A DNA stretch of 64,000 nt from Haberlea rhodopensis (taxonomy: Eukaryota; Streptophyta; Magnoliopsida; Lamiales; Gesneriaceae). The stretch covers positions 45,175,754 through 45,239,753 of the forward strand of contig CAJQUN010000002.1 in the NCBI GenBank assembly GCA_907163345.1, read 5' to 3'. Within the stretch, counting starts at the first letter, position 1, and every line of letters begins with the position of its first letter. The notes under the pieces were generated by a model. It saw nothing but the letters and a program-made list of their open reading frames with translations. It searched no databases and was not told where the DNA came from. Made by a program: the position numbers and the translations under genes. Below, piece by piece: positions 10,310 to 22,199 of this stretch.

Positions 10310-10450
10310 ATTTAGGAATGTACTCTTTTTGTTTTAAAGTTGTAATCTTTGGACTATGATATTATGAGTTTCCCTGTCTTCTTACACTCTTGTGCAAACT
10401 AGTCTCTCCAACAAGCAAACTTTTTAGAACACATCTCAAAGTAATGAATA
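10310..10450 (+). other. 3' untranslated region of the antisense gene
   Basis: AT-rich sequence between the stop at 10309 and the minisatellite. No clear polyadenylation signal was identified. Confidence 0.4.
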
Positions 10451-10464
10451 TAACAGAACTCGGG

Positions 10465-13215
10465 GAAAAGACATCCCGAGCCAACGATTAAACCGAACAT
10501 AAGCTCGCAAACCCGAGCACAATAACATGGTAATTTCAAGTTTAAACGTTGACCAAACATCTCGATCCAACGATTAAACCGAACATAAGCTCGCAAACCC
10601 GAGCACAATAACATGGTGTTTTCTAGTTTAAACGTTGACCAAACATCTCGATCCAACGAGTAAACGATGGTATTTTCAAGTTTAAACGTTGACCAAACAT
10701 CCCGATCCAACGAGTAAAGGATGGTATTTTCAAGTTTAAACGTTGACCAAACATCCCGATCCAACGATAAACCCGAACACTGCTCGCTACCCCGAACACA
10801 ATCACTTAGTCCCATTTTAGGTTCAAATACAGACCAAACTTCCCGATCCTGTATTTAACCTGCCAACAATGGACTATAACAACATAAGCTCGCTACCCCG
10901 AGCACAATCACTTAGTCCCATTTTAGGTTCAAATACAGACCAAACTTCCCGATCCTGTATTTAACCTGCCAACAATGGACTATAACAACATAAGCTCGCT
11001 ACCCCGAGCACAATCACTTGGTGTTTTCAAGTTTAAACGTTGACCAAACATCCCGATCCAACGAGTAAACGATGGTATTTTCAAGTTTAAACGTTGACCA
11101 AACATCCCGATCCAACGAGTAAACGATGGTATTTTCAAGTTTAAACGTTGACCAAACATCCCGATCCAACGAGTAAACGATGGTATTTTCATGTTTAAAC
11201 GTTGACCAAACATCCCGATCCAACGATAAACCCAAACACTGCTCGCTACCCCGAGCACAATCACTTAGTCCCATTTTAGGTTCAGATACAGACCAAACTT
11301 CCCGATCCTGTATTTAACCTGCCAACAATGGACTATAACAACATAAGCTCGCTACCCCGAGCACAATCACTTAGTCCCATTTTAGGTTCAAATACAGACC
11401 AAACTTCCCGATCCTGTATTTAACCTGCCAACAATGGACTATAACAACATAAGCTCGCTACCCCCCGAGCACAATCACTTGGTGTTTTCAAGTTTAAACG
11501 TTGACCAAACATCCCGATCCAACGAGTAAACGATGGTATTTTCAAGTTTAAACGTTGACCAAACATCCCGATCCAACGATAAACCCGAACACTGCTCGCT
11601 ACCCCGAACACAATCACTTAGTCCCATTTTAGGTTCAAATACAGACCAAACTTCCCGATCCTGTATTTAACCTGCCAACAATGGACTATAACAACATAAG
11701 CTCGCTACCCCGAGCACAATCACTTAGTCCCATTTTAGGTTCAAATACAGACCAAACTTCCCGATCCTGTATTTAACCTGCCAACAATGGACTATAACAA
11801 CATAAGCTCGCTACCCCGAGCACAATCACTTGGTGTTTTCAAGTTTAAACGTTGACCAAACATCCCGATCCAACGAGTAAACGATGGTATTTTCAAGTTT
11901 AAACGTTGACCAAACATCCCGATCCAACGAGTAAACGATGGTATTTTCAAGTTTAAACGTTGACCAAACATCCCGATCCAACGAGTAAACGATGGTATTT
12001 TCATGTTTAAACGTTGACCAAACATCCCGATCCAACGATAAACCCAAACACTGCTCGCTACCCCGAGCACAATCACTTAGTCCCATTTTAGGTTCAGATA
12101 CAGACCAAACTTCCCGATCCTGTATTTAACCTGCCAACAATGGACTATAACAACATAAGCTCGCTACCCCGAGCACAATCACTTAGTCCCATTTTAGGTT
12201 CAAATACAGACCAAACTTCCCGATCCTGTATTTAACCTGCCAACAATGGACTATAACAACATAAGCTCGCTACCCCGAGCACAATCACTTGGTGTTTTCA
12301 AGTTTAAACGTTGACCAAACATCCCGATCCAACGAGTAAACGATGGTATTTTCAAGTTTAAACGTTGACCAAACATCCCGATCCAACGAGTAAACGATGG
12401 TATTTTCAAGTTTAAACGTTGACCAAACATCCCGATCCAACGATAAACCCGAACACTGCTCGCTACCCCGAGCACAATCACTTAGTCCCATTTTAGGTTC
12501 AGATACAGACCAAACTTCCCGATCCTGTATTTAACCTGCCAACAATGGACTATAACAACATAAGCTCGCTACCCCGAGCACAATCACTTAGTCCCATTTT
12601 AGGTTCAAATACAGACCAAACTTCCCGATCCTGTATTTAACCTGCCAACAATGGACTATAACAACATAAGCTCGCTACCCCGAGCACAATCACTTGGTGT
12701 TTTCAAGTTTAAACGTTGACCAAACATCCCGATCCAACGAGTAAACGATGGTATTTTCAAGTTTAAACGTTGACCAAACATCCCGATCCAACGAGTAAAC
12801 GATGGTATTTTCAAGTTTAAACGTTGACCAAACATCCCGATCCAACGATAAACCCGAACACTGCTCGCTACCCCGAGCACAATCACTTAGTCCCATTTTA
12901 GGTTCAGATACAGACCAAACTTCCCGATCCTGTATTTAACCTGCCAACAATGGACTATAACAACATAAGCTCGCTACCCCGAGCACAATCACTTGGTGTT
13001 TTCAAGTTTAAACGTTGACCAAACATCCCGATCCAACGAGTAAACGATGGTATTTTCAAGTTTAAACGTTGACCAAACATCCCGATCCAACGAGTAAACG
13101 ATGGTATTTTCAAGTTTAAACGTTGACCAAACATCCCGATCCAACGAGTAAACGATGGTATTTTCAAGTTTAAACGTTGACCAAACATCCCGATCCAACG
13201 ATTAACCCGAACATT
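10465..13215. repeat. Minisatellite array (54-bp and 106-bp units) between pol and the antisense gene
   Basis: Two unit types alternate. The 54-bp unit contains GTTTAAACGTTGACCAAACA then TCCCGATCCAACGAGTAAAC; about two dozen copies occur in clusters of two to four. The 106-bp unit (CTTAGTCCCATTTTAGGTTC ... CTCGCTACCCCGAGCACAAT) occurs singly or in pairs between clusters. Both share GACCAAAC.TCCCGATCC, so one derives from the other. Higher-order duplication is visible: the block from 10979 reappears at 11791 (812-bp shift) and that from 12250 at 12655 (405-bp shift). Since 54 bp is 18 codons, open frames arise on the minus strand (RWIGMFGQRLNLKIPSFT repeats), but these are by-products. Arrays in this 3' position are known in Tat-type elements. 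Confidence 0.9.
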
Positions 13216-13280
13216 GATCGATAACAGGAAATTTATTTATTTCAGAAATACATATGGGAATAGTAACGATAATTGAAAGA

Positions 13281-14888
13281 TTACACAAAGTACTTTCTTA
13301 AATTATGAATGTTCCAAGGTCTCACCAGTTCCCGACCTTCGCGATCTTCCAGCCTGTAGGCTCCTCTTCCAATCACCCCTTTTATCTTATAAGGACCCTC
13401 CCATTTGGGGGCTAACTTCTTTACCTCCCCCGCGGGATTGACTCTTCGCAGCACCAGATCTCCCACTTGAAAAGCCCTCGGGCGAACCCTCCGATTGTAA
13501 GCATTGGTCACCCTTACTTTATACAATTCTACTTTAGCCAAGGCTTTCTCTCTCAATTCCATAACCCCGTCTAACTCTAACTTCCTTTTTTCTTCATTCT
13601 GGTCGGGATCATAGCTCTGTACTCGAAGAGATTCAACTCCAATTTCTACTGGAATGAGGGCCTCAGATCCATATACTAAGCTATATGGAGTCTCTCCTGT
13701 AGATACCCGAGGAGTCGTTCTATAGGCCCATAAGACCCCGGGTAATTCATTTACCCAGTCCCCTCGAGCCCCCTCTAATCTTGTTTTGATCCTGTGCAAT
13801 AAAATTCGATTAATCACTTCCGCCTGCCCATTTGCTTGAGGATAAGCGACTGAAGTGAAGACTTGTTTAATTTTCATATCTTTGCACCATTCTTGTATTC
13901 TTCCTCCCTGGAATTGTCTTCCGTTATCGGAAATTATTCTTCGAGGTATTCCGAAGCGGCATACTACATTTCTCCATAAAAATCTGATGACTTCCTCCTC
14001 AGTTATTTTAGCCAATGGTTCGGCTTCTACCCACTTAGTGAAGTACTCGACGGCTACCAGGAGAAATTTTCTCTGCCCTGTAGCAGGAGGAAATGGCCCA
14101 ACAATATCCATTCCCCATTGGTCAAAGGGGCAGGAAATGATGCTACTATTAAGAATTTCCGCAGGTACATGGGATAAATTTGCGTGCCTTTGGCAATTAA
14201 TGCATTTCTTCACAACTTCTTCAGCATCTTCCCTCATTGTCGGCCAATAATACCCAGCTCGAATAGATTTCTGATATAACATGTTAGTTCCTATATGATT
14301 CCCGCAACATCCTTCATGAATCTCTTTTAATAAATGCTCCCCTTCTTCCTTCGAGGCACATTGTAAGAAAGGAATTGAGAATCCTTTCTTGAACAACTTG
14401 CCTTCTATCAACACAAATCGGTTCCCCATTCTTTTAACCTTAGCAGCTTCCTTTGGGTCAGAAGGCATAACCTTTGTTTTCAAGAAATTAATAAGATGCT
14501 CTCGCCAATCGGATATAATATATGGCTCCATACTCAGGATGCTATTGACGGATATATGAGAAATTAAGAGCTCTTGCACGAGCACATTCCTGTTCTTCCA
14601 TTCGTGTACTGAACTAGCCAACTTTGCTAATTCATCAGCACGGGTATTCTCCTCCCTTGGTAACTGCATCAATTCCACTTCTTGAAATTGAGCTATCATC
14701 GCCCGCACCTTTTCTACATACTTCCGAAGTTTTTCTTCTTTCACCTTATATATCCCCTTCACTTGATGAACGACTAGCATCGAGTCCATAAAAGCTTTTA
14801 TCTTCATGGCTCCAGCGTCCAATGCTATTTGGAGACCTGAAATGATAGCTTCAAATTCAGCTTCATTGTTTGAGGATAAGAATCCAAA
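13281..14888 (-). pseudogene. Second RNase H and integrase of the 12-kb element
   Basis: An open frame from 14888 (after the TAG at 14889-14891) to the stop at 13281. An internal ATG at 14822 gives 513 aa. The N-terminal part completes a canonical RNase H: FMDSMLVVHQV and the RADELA aspartate, with the first strand (LFVDGSST) lying upstream of the stop. The integrase follows. Counted from the 14822 ATG, the zinc finger is HEGCCGNHIG...CINCQ (about 169-210). The catalytic core has D near 239 (WGMDIVGPF), D near 299 (IISDNG) and E near 335 (GQAEV). A GPY/F-type end (KWEGPYKIKGVIGRGAYRL) is present and there is no chromodomain. All catalytic residues are intact; only the upstream stop and deletion separate it from gag. 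Confidence 0.9.
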
Positions 14889-16115
14889 CTAGACGGCAAC
14901 CCTGACTTCCTCCCCTTCAGGACTAATGAGTATGACACCTGCTCCACTTCCCAATCGAGTAGATGATCCATCCACAAACAAACTCCACTCTTTTTCTTCC
15001 GAGGTATGGGTGACTTCTACCAGAAAATCTGACAGAGCTTGCGCTTTAATTGTAGTTCGGGGTTGATAAGTGACCTCAAACTCGCTCAGCTCTGTGGCCC
15101 ATTTTACCATCCTCCCTGATATTTCGGATTTGGATAAAAGCTTACCCAAAGGAGTGTTTGTTACTACCACGATAGGGTGAGACAGGAAGTATGGCCTAAG
15201 TCTTCTCGCTGTGGTGACCAGAGCTAAGGCCAACTTTTCAATTTCCGGGTATCGCTGCTCGGCTCCTTGCAGGGCTCGGCTGACATAATATACAGGCTGC
15301 TGTTGTCCTGATTTTTCTCTGATTAGCACGGAACTAATGACTTCTTCTGCCACCGATAAATACACGAGAAGTGTTTCTTTGGGCTCAGGCTTATTTATTA
15401 ATGGTAACTGAGCCAAATAATCCTTCAAATCCTCGAAGGCCTTTTGGCACTGGTCATTCCACTCGAACTTGACTCCCTGCCTTAATGCTTTGAAGAAAGG
15501 CAAGCTTCTATCGGCTGATCGGGATATAAATCGGCTCAATGCCGCTATTCTTCCTGCCAATCTCTGCACTTCATTCAATGTCCTCGGGGGATTCATTTCT
15601 CGTATGGCTTGGATTTTCTCCGGGTTAGCTTCAACACCTCTTTCTGTAATCATGTATCCTAGAAATTTGCCCCTACGAATACCGAAAGTACATTTTGCGG
15701 GATTCAATTTCATGCCAAATTTTCGTAAAGTGTTGAAAACTTCTTCCATATCTTTGACCAAGTCCTTGGCTTTTCGGCTTTTGATCAGGACATCATCCAC
15801 ATACACTTCCACGTTCCGACCAATTTGTTCTTTAAACATTTTATCCATCAACCTTTGATAGGTGGCCCCAGCATTTTTCAATCCAAAAGGCATTACTACA
15901 TAACAAAAAGTTCCCCCTGCTGTTACAAAACTTACTTTTGATTGATCTTCTTGTGCCAAAGGGATCTGATGATATCCCTGATAGGCATCCATGAGACACA
16001 ACAGCTCGTGTCCAGCAGTAGAATCTACAAGCTGATCGATCCTGGGCAAGGGATAACAATCCTTGGGACATGCCTTATTCACATCCCTAAAATCCACACA
16101 TTCTCCATTTATCAC
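14889..16115 (-). pseudogene. Reverse transcriptase and first RNase H of the 12-kb element
   Basis: A 408-aa frame that continues the gag-protease frame after a 2-bp deletion. RT motifs are in order: VDFRDVNKACPKDCYPLPRID, LMDAYQGYHQIPL, MPFGLKNAGATYQRLMD and YVDDVLIKS (about 105-108). The first RNase H (about 255-360) looks catalytically dead: the usual DAS start is YLSVAEE and TDH is TNT. This is the degenerate tether domain known in Tat-clade elements with two RNases H. The frame ends at 14889-14891 with TAG. The homologous codon in the 47-57 kb relative's context reads CAG (IQFGF), so this is a C-to-T nonsense change inside the second RNase H. Confidence 0.9.
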
Positions 16116-18528
16116 CAGCTTTAGGTACCAACACTACATTCGACAACCATGTAGGGAAGCCGATCTCACGAATGTGGCCTGCTTTTAACAACTCTTCCAC
16201 CTGCTTGGCAATGACAGCGTCTTTTTCTGGTCCAAAATGCCTTCTCTTTTGCCTTATTACTCGAACATTAGGGTCTACATTGAGGCGGTGTTCGGCAATC
16301 TCAGGCTTAACTCCCTTTAAATCAGATGTGCTCCATGCAAATACATCCACATGCTGATTCAAACAATTAATCACTTTTTCTCGTAATTCTGGATCAAGCT
16401 GGGATCCTACCCTAGTAACTCGAGTAGGGTGACCCAGTTCGATGTTGAGGAACTCCTCTTCGGGTGTTATTCGTTCTTCCTCGCCCCGTTTCCTCTTTTC
16501 ATTTCCCCTTCGTTCTTTTCCTTCGTTATTCTGCTCTTTTTCTTGCTTTAACTCTTGCACATAACACTTCCGAGACGAGCTTTGATCACCCCTTACTTGC
16601 CCCACCTCCTCGCCTACTGGAAATTTCATGATTAAATGATAGGTGGAGGCAACGGCTTCAAAAGCAGCTAGGGCTGGTCTCCCCAATATTATATTATAAG
16701 AAGATGGTGCATCCACAATGAGGAAATTTATCATCTTTGTTTTGATCCTTGATGCTTCACCAATTGTAACTGGCAGAGACACTTGCCCTATCGGGTTTAT
16801 GACTTCCCCTGCAAACCCGTGCAAGGACGTATTCACTTTCGATATAGGTAAGCTTCCTAAGTTCATTTGGCTTAACGTACCAAGAAAAAGTACATCCGCC
16901 GAGCTTCCTGTGTCCACGAAAATCCTCTGCACATTATAATTAGCCACTGTGGCAGAGATAACCAATGCATCATCATGAGGAAAATGAACTCCTTGCAGAT
17001 CTGCGGGCCCAAAAGATATAGACGGACCCTCATGTGCTTGACTGGGGTCAACAGATAGCACTTGAAGCCTCCGGGCGTGATTCCTTCTTGCTCTGTTCGA
17101 ATCTCCTCCCGACGTTCCTCCAGCTATCATGTGTATAGTTCCCCGATTAGGAATATTGTTCAAGGTTTCCTCTTCTCCCTCTACTCTTTCTCCTCGAGCT
17201 GACCAAGGGACTGGCTGCGGTGCTCCTCTTCCAGGATTTATATTAATTCTAGGAGTGAAATTATTGTCTTTGAACTCCTCGTTAAACCCTCGCCCTCCAC
17301 CAGACTCGTTAGATCTTCCACCTCGAAACCCCCCTCCTCGATATCCTCTTCCTCGGAAGGACCCTCCTCGGATCATTGTTCCTCGGAAAGGTCCCCCCCT
17401 ATGAGGTCCACCCCGTCCTCTCTTCGGCATACTCTGATTCATTGCTACTTCCCGATGGGGTCTCATCGGTAGAAATTGGTCAAAACTTCTCTTGACTGGC
17501 TCCACCGGTTTATTCTTTCTGTTTACCTCTTCCCCAGTTTTGCCATCTCTTCTTTGCTTCATCCTCTGGGCTTCTTCCAGGTTAATGTATTTAGAAGCTC
17601 TTCCCAACAATTCATCATAATCAGAAGGTGGCTTTTTTGATCGAAATAAGTCTCCTTCTTTTAATCCTTGAGTGAACGCGCTGATTAGTATTTCCGAGGT
17701 GACATGCGGAATGTCAAGACATGCATGACTAAATCTTTTCAGAAAATCTCGAAGAGATTCCTTCTCCGCTTGCTTAATCCCGAATAGACTAAGAGATGTT
17801 CTTTTGCAACTCCGGCTGCTTGCAAACTGGTGCAAAAATAGAGAACTAAACTTCGGGAAGGAGTCTATGATTCTTGCTGGCAACTGATTAAACCATGCTT
17901 GTGCTGCTCCCGATAATGTGGTCAGGAAAACCCGACATTTCACTCCATCCGTAAGTTGATGAAGAAGCGAAGCGTTTTCAAATCGAGACAGATATTCTTC
18001 GGGATCTGTACCACCATCGTAGTTTCCCACATTTAAAGCCCTGAAATTTGGGGGCAAAGGATCATCAACCACATGGGAGGCAAATGGAGTACTCCTCTGC
18101 GGAGGATACAGACGTCCTTCCATCCTATTACGCATCTGCTGCAGCTCATTTTTCAGCTCTTCCATTTGGCGATTTAAAGCTTTGTCAGCTTCTTCGTTCA
18201 AATGATTAGAAACAGGTCTAACTTCCTTAGGCTCTTTTTCAGGCTCTCTTTCAGGTTCCTGCCGAGAAGCCAATTCTTCCCCCTCTTCGTCTTGTACATT
18301 TTCTTGTTCCTGGGGGGGGGCCATAAATTGCTTCATAATCTCTCCCACAGTTTTGGTTATCATTTCCGTCAAATGCTCCATGGGAATTCCCCCAACAGGA
18401 AATGACTGAGGAACATGTTGAGATGATCCTACATCTTCTGGCCCTTCTCCGGGTTCAGTGAACATGTATGGGTGAGAATTGGATCCGTTTCCCCTAGAAG
18501 CTTGCCCCCTGCCTTTACCTCTGGCCAT
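16087..18528 (-). pseudogene. Gag, protease and start of RT of the 12-kb element
   Basis: 813 codons from an ATG at 18528, 64 bp inside the primer site. A basic RG-rich start is followed by an acidic EPE-rich region and a short coiled coil (about 113-138). The retrotransposon gag domain spans about 160-320 (YDGGTDPEEYLSRFEN, LKRFSHACLDIPH). An arginine/glycine-rich RGG segment spans about 369-414. No CCHC zinc knuckle, and no cysteine in that region, is visible. The protease active site is FVDTGSSADVLF (D near 539). The frame then enters RT (EKDAVIAKQVEELLKAGHIREI) and ends at WRMCGF. The end is caused by loss of two bases in a CA run at about 16093-16101: the relative has GTGTGTGG where this copy has GTGTGG. 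Confidence 0.92.
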
Positions 18529-18591
18529 CTTGCCCTTTGATTTATTTTTTGTTTAGAAAATTCGTCCTACTTCAACGCCTTAGATCAAATT

Positions 18592-18610
18592 TTCCCACAG
18601 ACGGCGCCAA
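18592..18610 (-). other. Primer-binding site
   Basis: TTGGCGCCGTCTGTGGGAA (minus strand) abuts the 5' LTR. Its first ten bases match the 3' end of plant tRNA-Asp best; the rest diverges. The older relative has TTGGCACCGTCTGTGGGAA. Confidence 0.8.
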
Positions 18611-19247
18611 TGATGTGATCCGTTATTTTACGTGTTTGGTAGAAATAAATGTGTACGAAAAATAAAAGGAATACACCAAGATTTTTTACGTGGAAAACCC
18701 TCAAATTGAGAGAAAAACCACGGGACCCAGTCCAGTATAAAGTTCCACTATAAATATTACTGATTTACAAGAGGATCTGGACACAAGAAAGTTATTCAAT
18801 GACTTACACAACTAATGTTGTAGAAATTATAAAAAAGACCGAACAGACTCAAACTTGCTCTCCTCGGAGTCTTTTGCCCAGAAAAATTCCAACCCTTTTA
18901 TGAAGTTATTTGAGGGTATTTATAGGACTGCCCTTAGTAACTAACTCGCGGAAAATCAGCCATATGATGTCCTTTGATCGTGGCTTGATGGGAGCCAAGC
19001 GTGTCCGAGAAATCCGCTCCATTAAAGCACGTTCCATCTCCGCCGGTTAATCAGTTTTAGTTATGACCGGGTCTTCCGCTACTCTTTGACCAAAATCCCG
19101 AGGAGGGCAAAGGATGCTCGAGAATATGCTGATCAGTATCCTGGGTTCGACAAGCATCTCTTCGGTATAGCTTCTGCTCGGCAATTTTAGGGTTTGTGTC
19201 TTCATAAATGGATTTTACCCGAGAAATCAATATGTCATATGACATCA
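18611..19247 (-). repeat. 5' LTR of the 12-kb element
   Basis: 637 bp with TG...CA ends, the same by eye as 7233-7869. On the minus strand it carries the promoter (TATA at 18917-18926) and a purine-free CT-rich stretch downstream. Confidence 0.95.
18917..18926 (-). promoter_or_regulatory. LTR TATA box
   Basis: CCTATAAATA on the minus strand, about 300 bp before the end of the 5' LTR. It suits transcription start of the gag-pol RNA. Confidence 0.6.
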
Positions 19248-19252
19248 GTGCG
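19248..19252. other. Target-site duplication GTGCG (right)
   Basis: Repeats 7228-7232. Confidence 0.95.
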
Positions 19253-19765
19253 TATAGGGAAAAATGCATACCTGAAATCTTGTATTGATTTACTATTTAT
19301 AGGTTTTACCTCGCTCATATGCAATTTGGAGCAGTAAGGCCACGATCCATATGATTCCTGGGATTTCGGAACATGTCTGCCAACTGATAAAACCATTACT
19401 CATTCCCACTCCCTGAAATCTCGGGACGTGCCCGATCAACATGGACTTGGTCAACATATTCTTAGAGGTAGGATGTCTGAGACTCTCCAGGTTGATGAGC
19501 ATCATTGCCGGTTAGTCAAACGGGAGCTTGAAACACTGGGTCTTCTGGCCTTGAAGATATGACCATCCTGAAGACAACATGGTGATTAGGTCGGGAGGCC
19601 AGTACTTTGGTGTTTTTGAATCAATGTTGAGTGAGTTGTACTCTGATCCAGAGAGGTCGGGCGATGAGGTGATCACTTTGACCCTCTTAGGTCGGGAGGT
19701 CGGCCAACTATAATAAGATGAAGTAATATCTTTATCCCGTAGGGTATCAGTAATTAAAGCAAAAT
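19253..19765 (-). repeat. LTR fragment, right part
   Basis: Continues the LTR-like sequence of 7123-7232. ATTTATAGGTTTTACCTCG near 19290 resembles GGTATTTATAGGCGAG near 22480. The AGGTCGGGAGGTCGGCC word near 19685 resembles AGGTCGGGAGGTCAGCC near 22732. On the minus strand CCTATAAATAG could be a TATA box. The ends are not defined. Confidence 0.45.
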
Positions 19766-21314
19766 TTGACAAAATAGAAAACCAACACACTATTTAGCTC
19801 AACTTACGTGTTCTTGGTATTTTCCCATTAGGAAACGATACATTTTGTCATTTATTCTACATACTTGTGGCCTGGTTATAAAGCGATTGCAAATATTGAA
19901 ATTTTATCAACTTTTATCCAATAGTAAGCAGTTACGACTCCAAACTTGATTATTAGACCTATTCTTCAAACTTGGCGAAGCTTGGAGTTACTCAGAATCT
20001 TGGAATTGATAACATAAGTATGTGTTTATGCTGATATGTGGTGAACAAGAAAGGCACGTAAATTGGTTATTTGAAAAAGACTATCTGATTTTCTAGCAAC
20101 TCGATCAAATGAAATGTCTAACGTACCACTTTGATAAAATGTGGACTAAGGATAATTTTATGCTTTGAACATGGCGGCTCAAGTGGTAAAACCAATAAAA
20201 TATTTGTTATAGGCCCCCGATTTCAATAAGGCCCATCAATTCCTAGGTTTGTTAGTGTAAAAAAATTTATGGGGTTAGAGGAGATAGAAATAATAACATA
20301 AAAAATGAAGTGAAAAAATTTAAGGGGTCAAAATATAAATTTAAGATGGGCAAAACATAATTTTTGGGGGGCAATATGTTATTTAATTTTTTTTTAAAGC
20401 TAATAATTTTTTTAGGGTGCGAGAACGATTGTTTGACTGCTTCCTTGGAAACATATGGTATCATGAATATAATCCTGTATGTTCAACCCATAAGAAAACA
20501 ATTCTATTCTCATTTCTCGTATAAAATGAATTTTTTAAAAATAATAATATTGATATCTTTTATAATAAAATGGATAATATATAATATATCTGTTTGGAAT
20601 TACACGACATATTCTGTGCGCTCGATTACGAAGTTATCCTAAAAATATCCATGTCGTTATTTCCCAATACTCGAGATCACACATAACGACAAATAATAAT
20701 AAATTGGGATGAAAAATATATTTGAATTATTTAATATACAATTAAAATAATTAATAATAATAATAAAATAATTATTTTAATATATTAATTATTAATTTAT
20801 ATAGTTAATATTTACTAAATATATTAATAAATTTGTAATAAATAATTGATTGAATAAATTAATTATGTAGGAAATTAAATGGAATATTGCAGGAATATTC
20901 CTTTTGGTATAAAGTTTTGGAGTAGATAGATTGTAGATGATTTTTATGTTTGGTGTATAAATTGCACTATTTTGATGTAAAATATGTGATATAATGAAGT
21001 TATGGGTTAGAGATGACCTAATATCAGTTAGACATGAAAAACTTTAATATTTCAATGCCATTATAAATAAATATTTTATTATGATATGCTTCTATATCAG
21101 GTAAGACAAATCATTGCCATTGTTTCTGTTCGATTTACATTTTGTTTTATCAGAAGAATGATAGTAATCGTTTTGTTTCTCTACAAAATATGGATATATG
21201 CATAGGGAAAATTACAAATTTTATCATATATATTTGTCTCTTTTCAATTTTCTCCTCTATTGTCAAAATTGGTTTTAATACTGAATCTTGCAGTTTTTTT
21301 GGCAATTTTCATTG
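19766..21314. other. AT-rich intergenic DNA
   Basis: No gene is supported. A G-rich/T-rich block at 20205-20420 (GGGGTCAAAATATAAATTTAAG, GGGGGGCAATATG) resembles the interior of the small MITE at 21323-21531. It is probably a decayed copy. Confidence 0.45.
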
Positions 21315-21539
21315 GGAGTATTCAATGGCGGACGCATGATTTTTGGGAGGGGGGTCAAAAAAAAGTTTAAAATAAAAATTTTAGGAAAAAAATTTAGGGG
21401 TCAAAATATAATTTAAGGGGGTAAAATGTAATTTTTAAGGGGTAAATTGCAATTGTTAGAGTAAAACTGGTACAAAATTGTTTTTGGGCACGGGTGCACT
21501 TGCCCCTTGCCTCTAAATAAATCCGCCCTTAGGAGTACT
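21315..21539. mobile_element. Small hAT-type MITE
   Basis: Body 21323-21531 (209 bp). The left end CAATGGCGGACGCATGATT pairs with the right end AAATAAATCCGCCCTTA. The 8-bp flanks GGAGTATT (21315-21322) and GGAGTACT (21532-21539) match at seven of eight positions. The interior has GGGGTCAAAATATAATTTAAG. No coding sequence. Confidence 0.65.
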
Positions 21540-22199
21540 GATATGTCACTTCACAATTGAACATCGTGTCGTCATCATGTCAATGACATTTATAAAAAAA
21601 GACTAAAATTGCAAATAAATAAATAAACAAAGATAATGAACTATAAATTGAAATTTGACAACAGAGAACCACAACCGCAAATAGACAAATATACAGAACC
21701 AAAATTACAATTTTCCATCTAAATATTCATAACAAAATAAGATCGTCCCCACTTGTTGAGTGATTTTCTTGCCTCTCACCCTTCATATCCATTTAAATGA
21801 AAACATCGAAAAAAGGAAGGAGCCGGTGAATTCTGGCTTATATACAATAAGTCGTTATTGCTACCACTTTCCTTGGTTAATCCTATTGTTATTTGATATA
21901 TTTCTATTGCACCGCTTCAATTATGTAAACCATTACAGCATGTTCTTATCCTATCGTGTTTCGGTTGTAATAAGAAGCTTCGTCGAATTTATAAAAATAA
22001 AATAGATTGATTTTCGTAAGTTTCTCCACTTTTGAGGCATAATGGAGCATCCACAATATCACGGTATATGTGACATTTAAGTTGTATTGGAGAAAAATTG
22101 GGATTTTTACCCGGTTGAGAAGAAATCCAGCTAAGAGATCATTAAACTGAAATAGTCCAATAAAGATTGTCTGACAAAGAAATCCAGCAGAGACCACTC
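21540..22199. other. AT-rich intergenic DNA
   Basis: Nothing supported in this stretch. Confidence 0.5.

Larger units (their letters stand above)
7233..19247 (-). mobile_element. Full-length Ty3/gypsy Tat-like LTR retrotransposon, 12,015 bp
   Basis: Two 637-bp LTRs (7233-7869 and 18611-19247) with TGATGT...ACATCA ends and a 5-bp duplication (GTGCG) delimit the element. In its own sense (minus strand) the order is 5' LTR, primer site, gag-protease, RT, RNase H, second RNase H, integrase, minisatellite array, antisense gene, polypurine tract, 3' LTR. A pol with a second, apparently active RNase H, a large size and extra antisense coding after pol are known for the plant Tat clade (Ogre, Retand and Grande types). 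The LTRs show no difference that I can find by eye, so the insertion is recent. Yet pol carries a 2-bp deletion and one stop codon. Confidence 0.95.

Noticed and set aside
10399..13198. Series of open frames on the minus strand with RWIGMFGQRLNLKIPSFT and SLDRDVWSTFKLENT repeats
   Set aside because: They arise because the minisatellite unit is 54 bp (18 codons) and lacks stops in two frames. There is no start context, no domain and no conservation in the 98-bp version.
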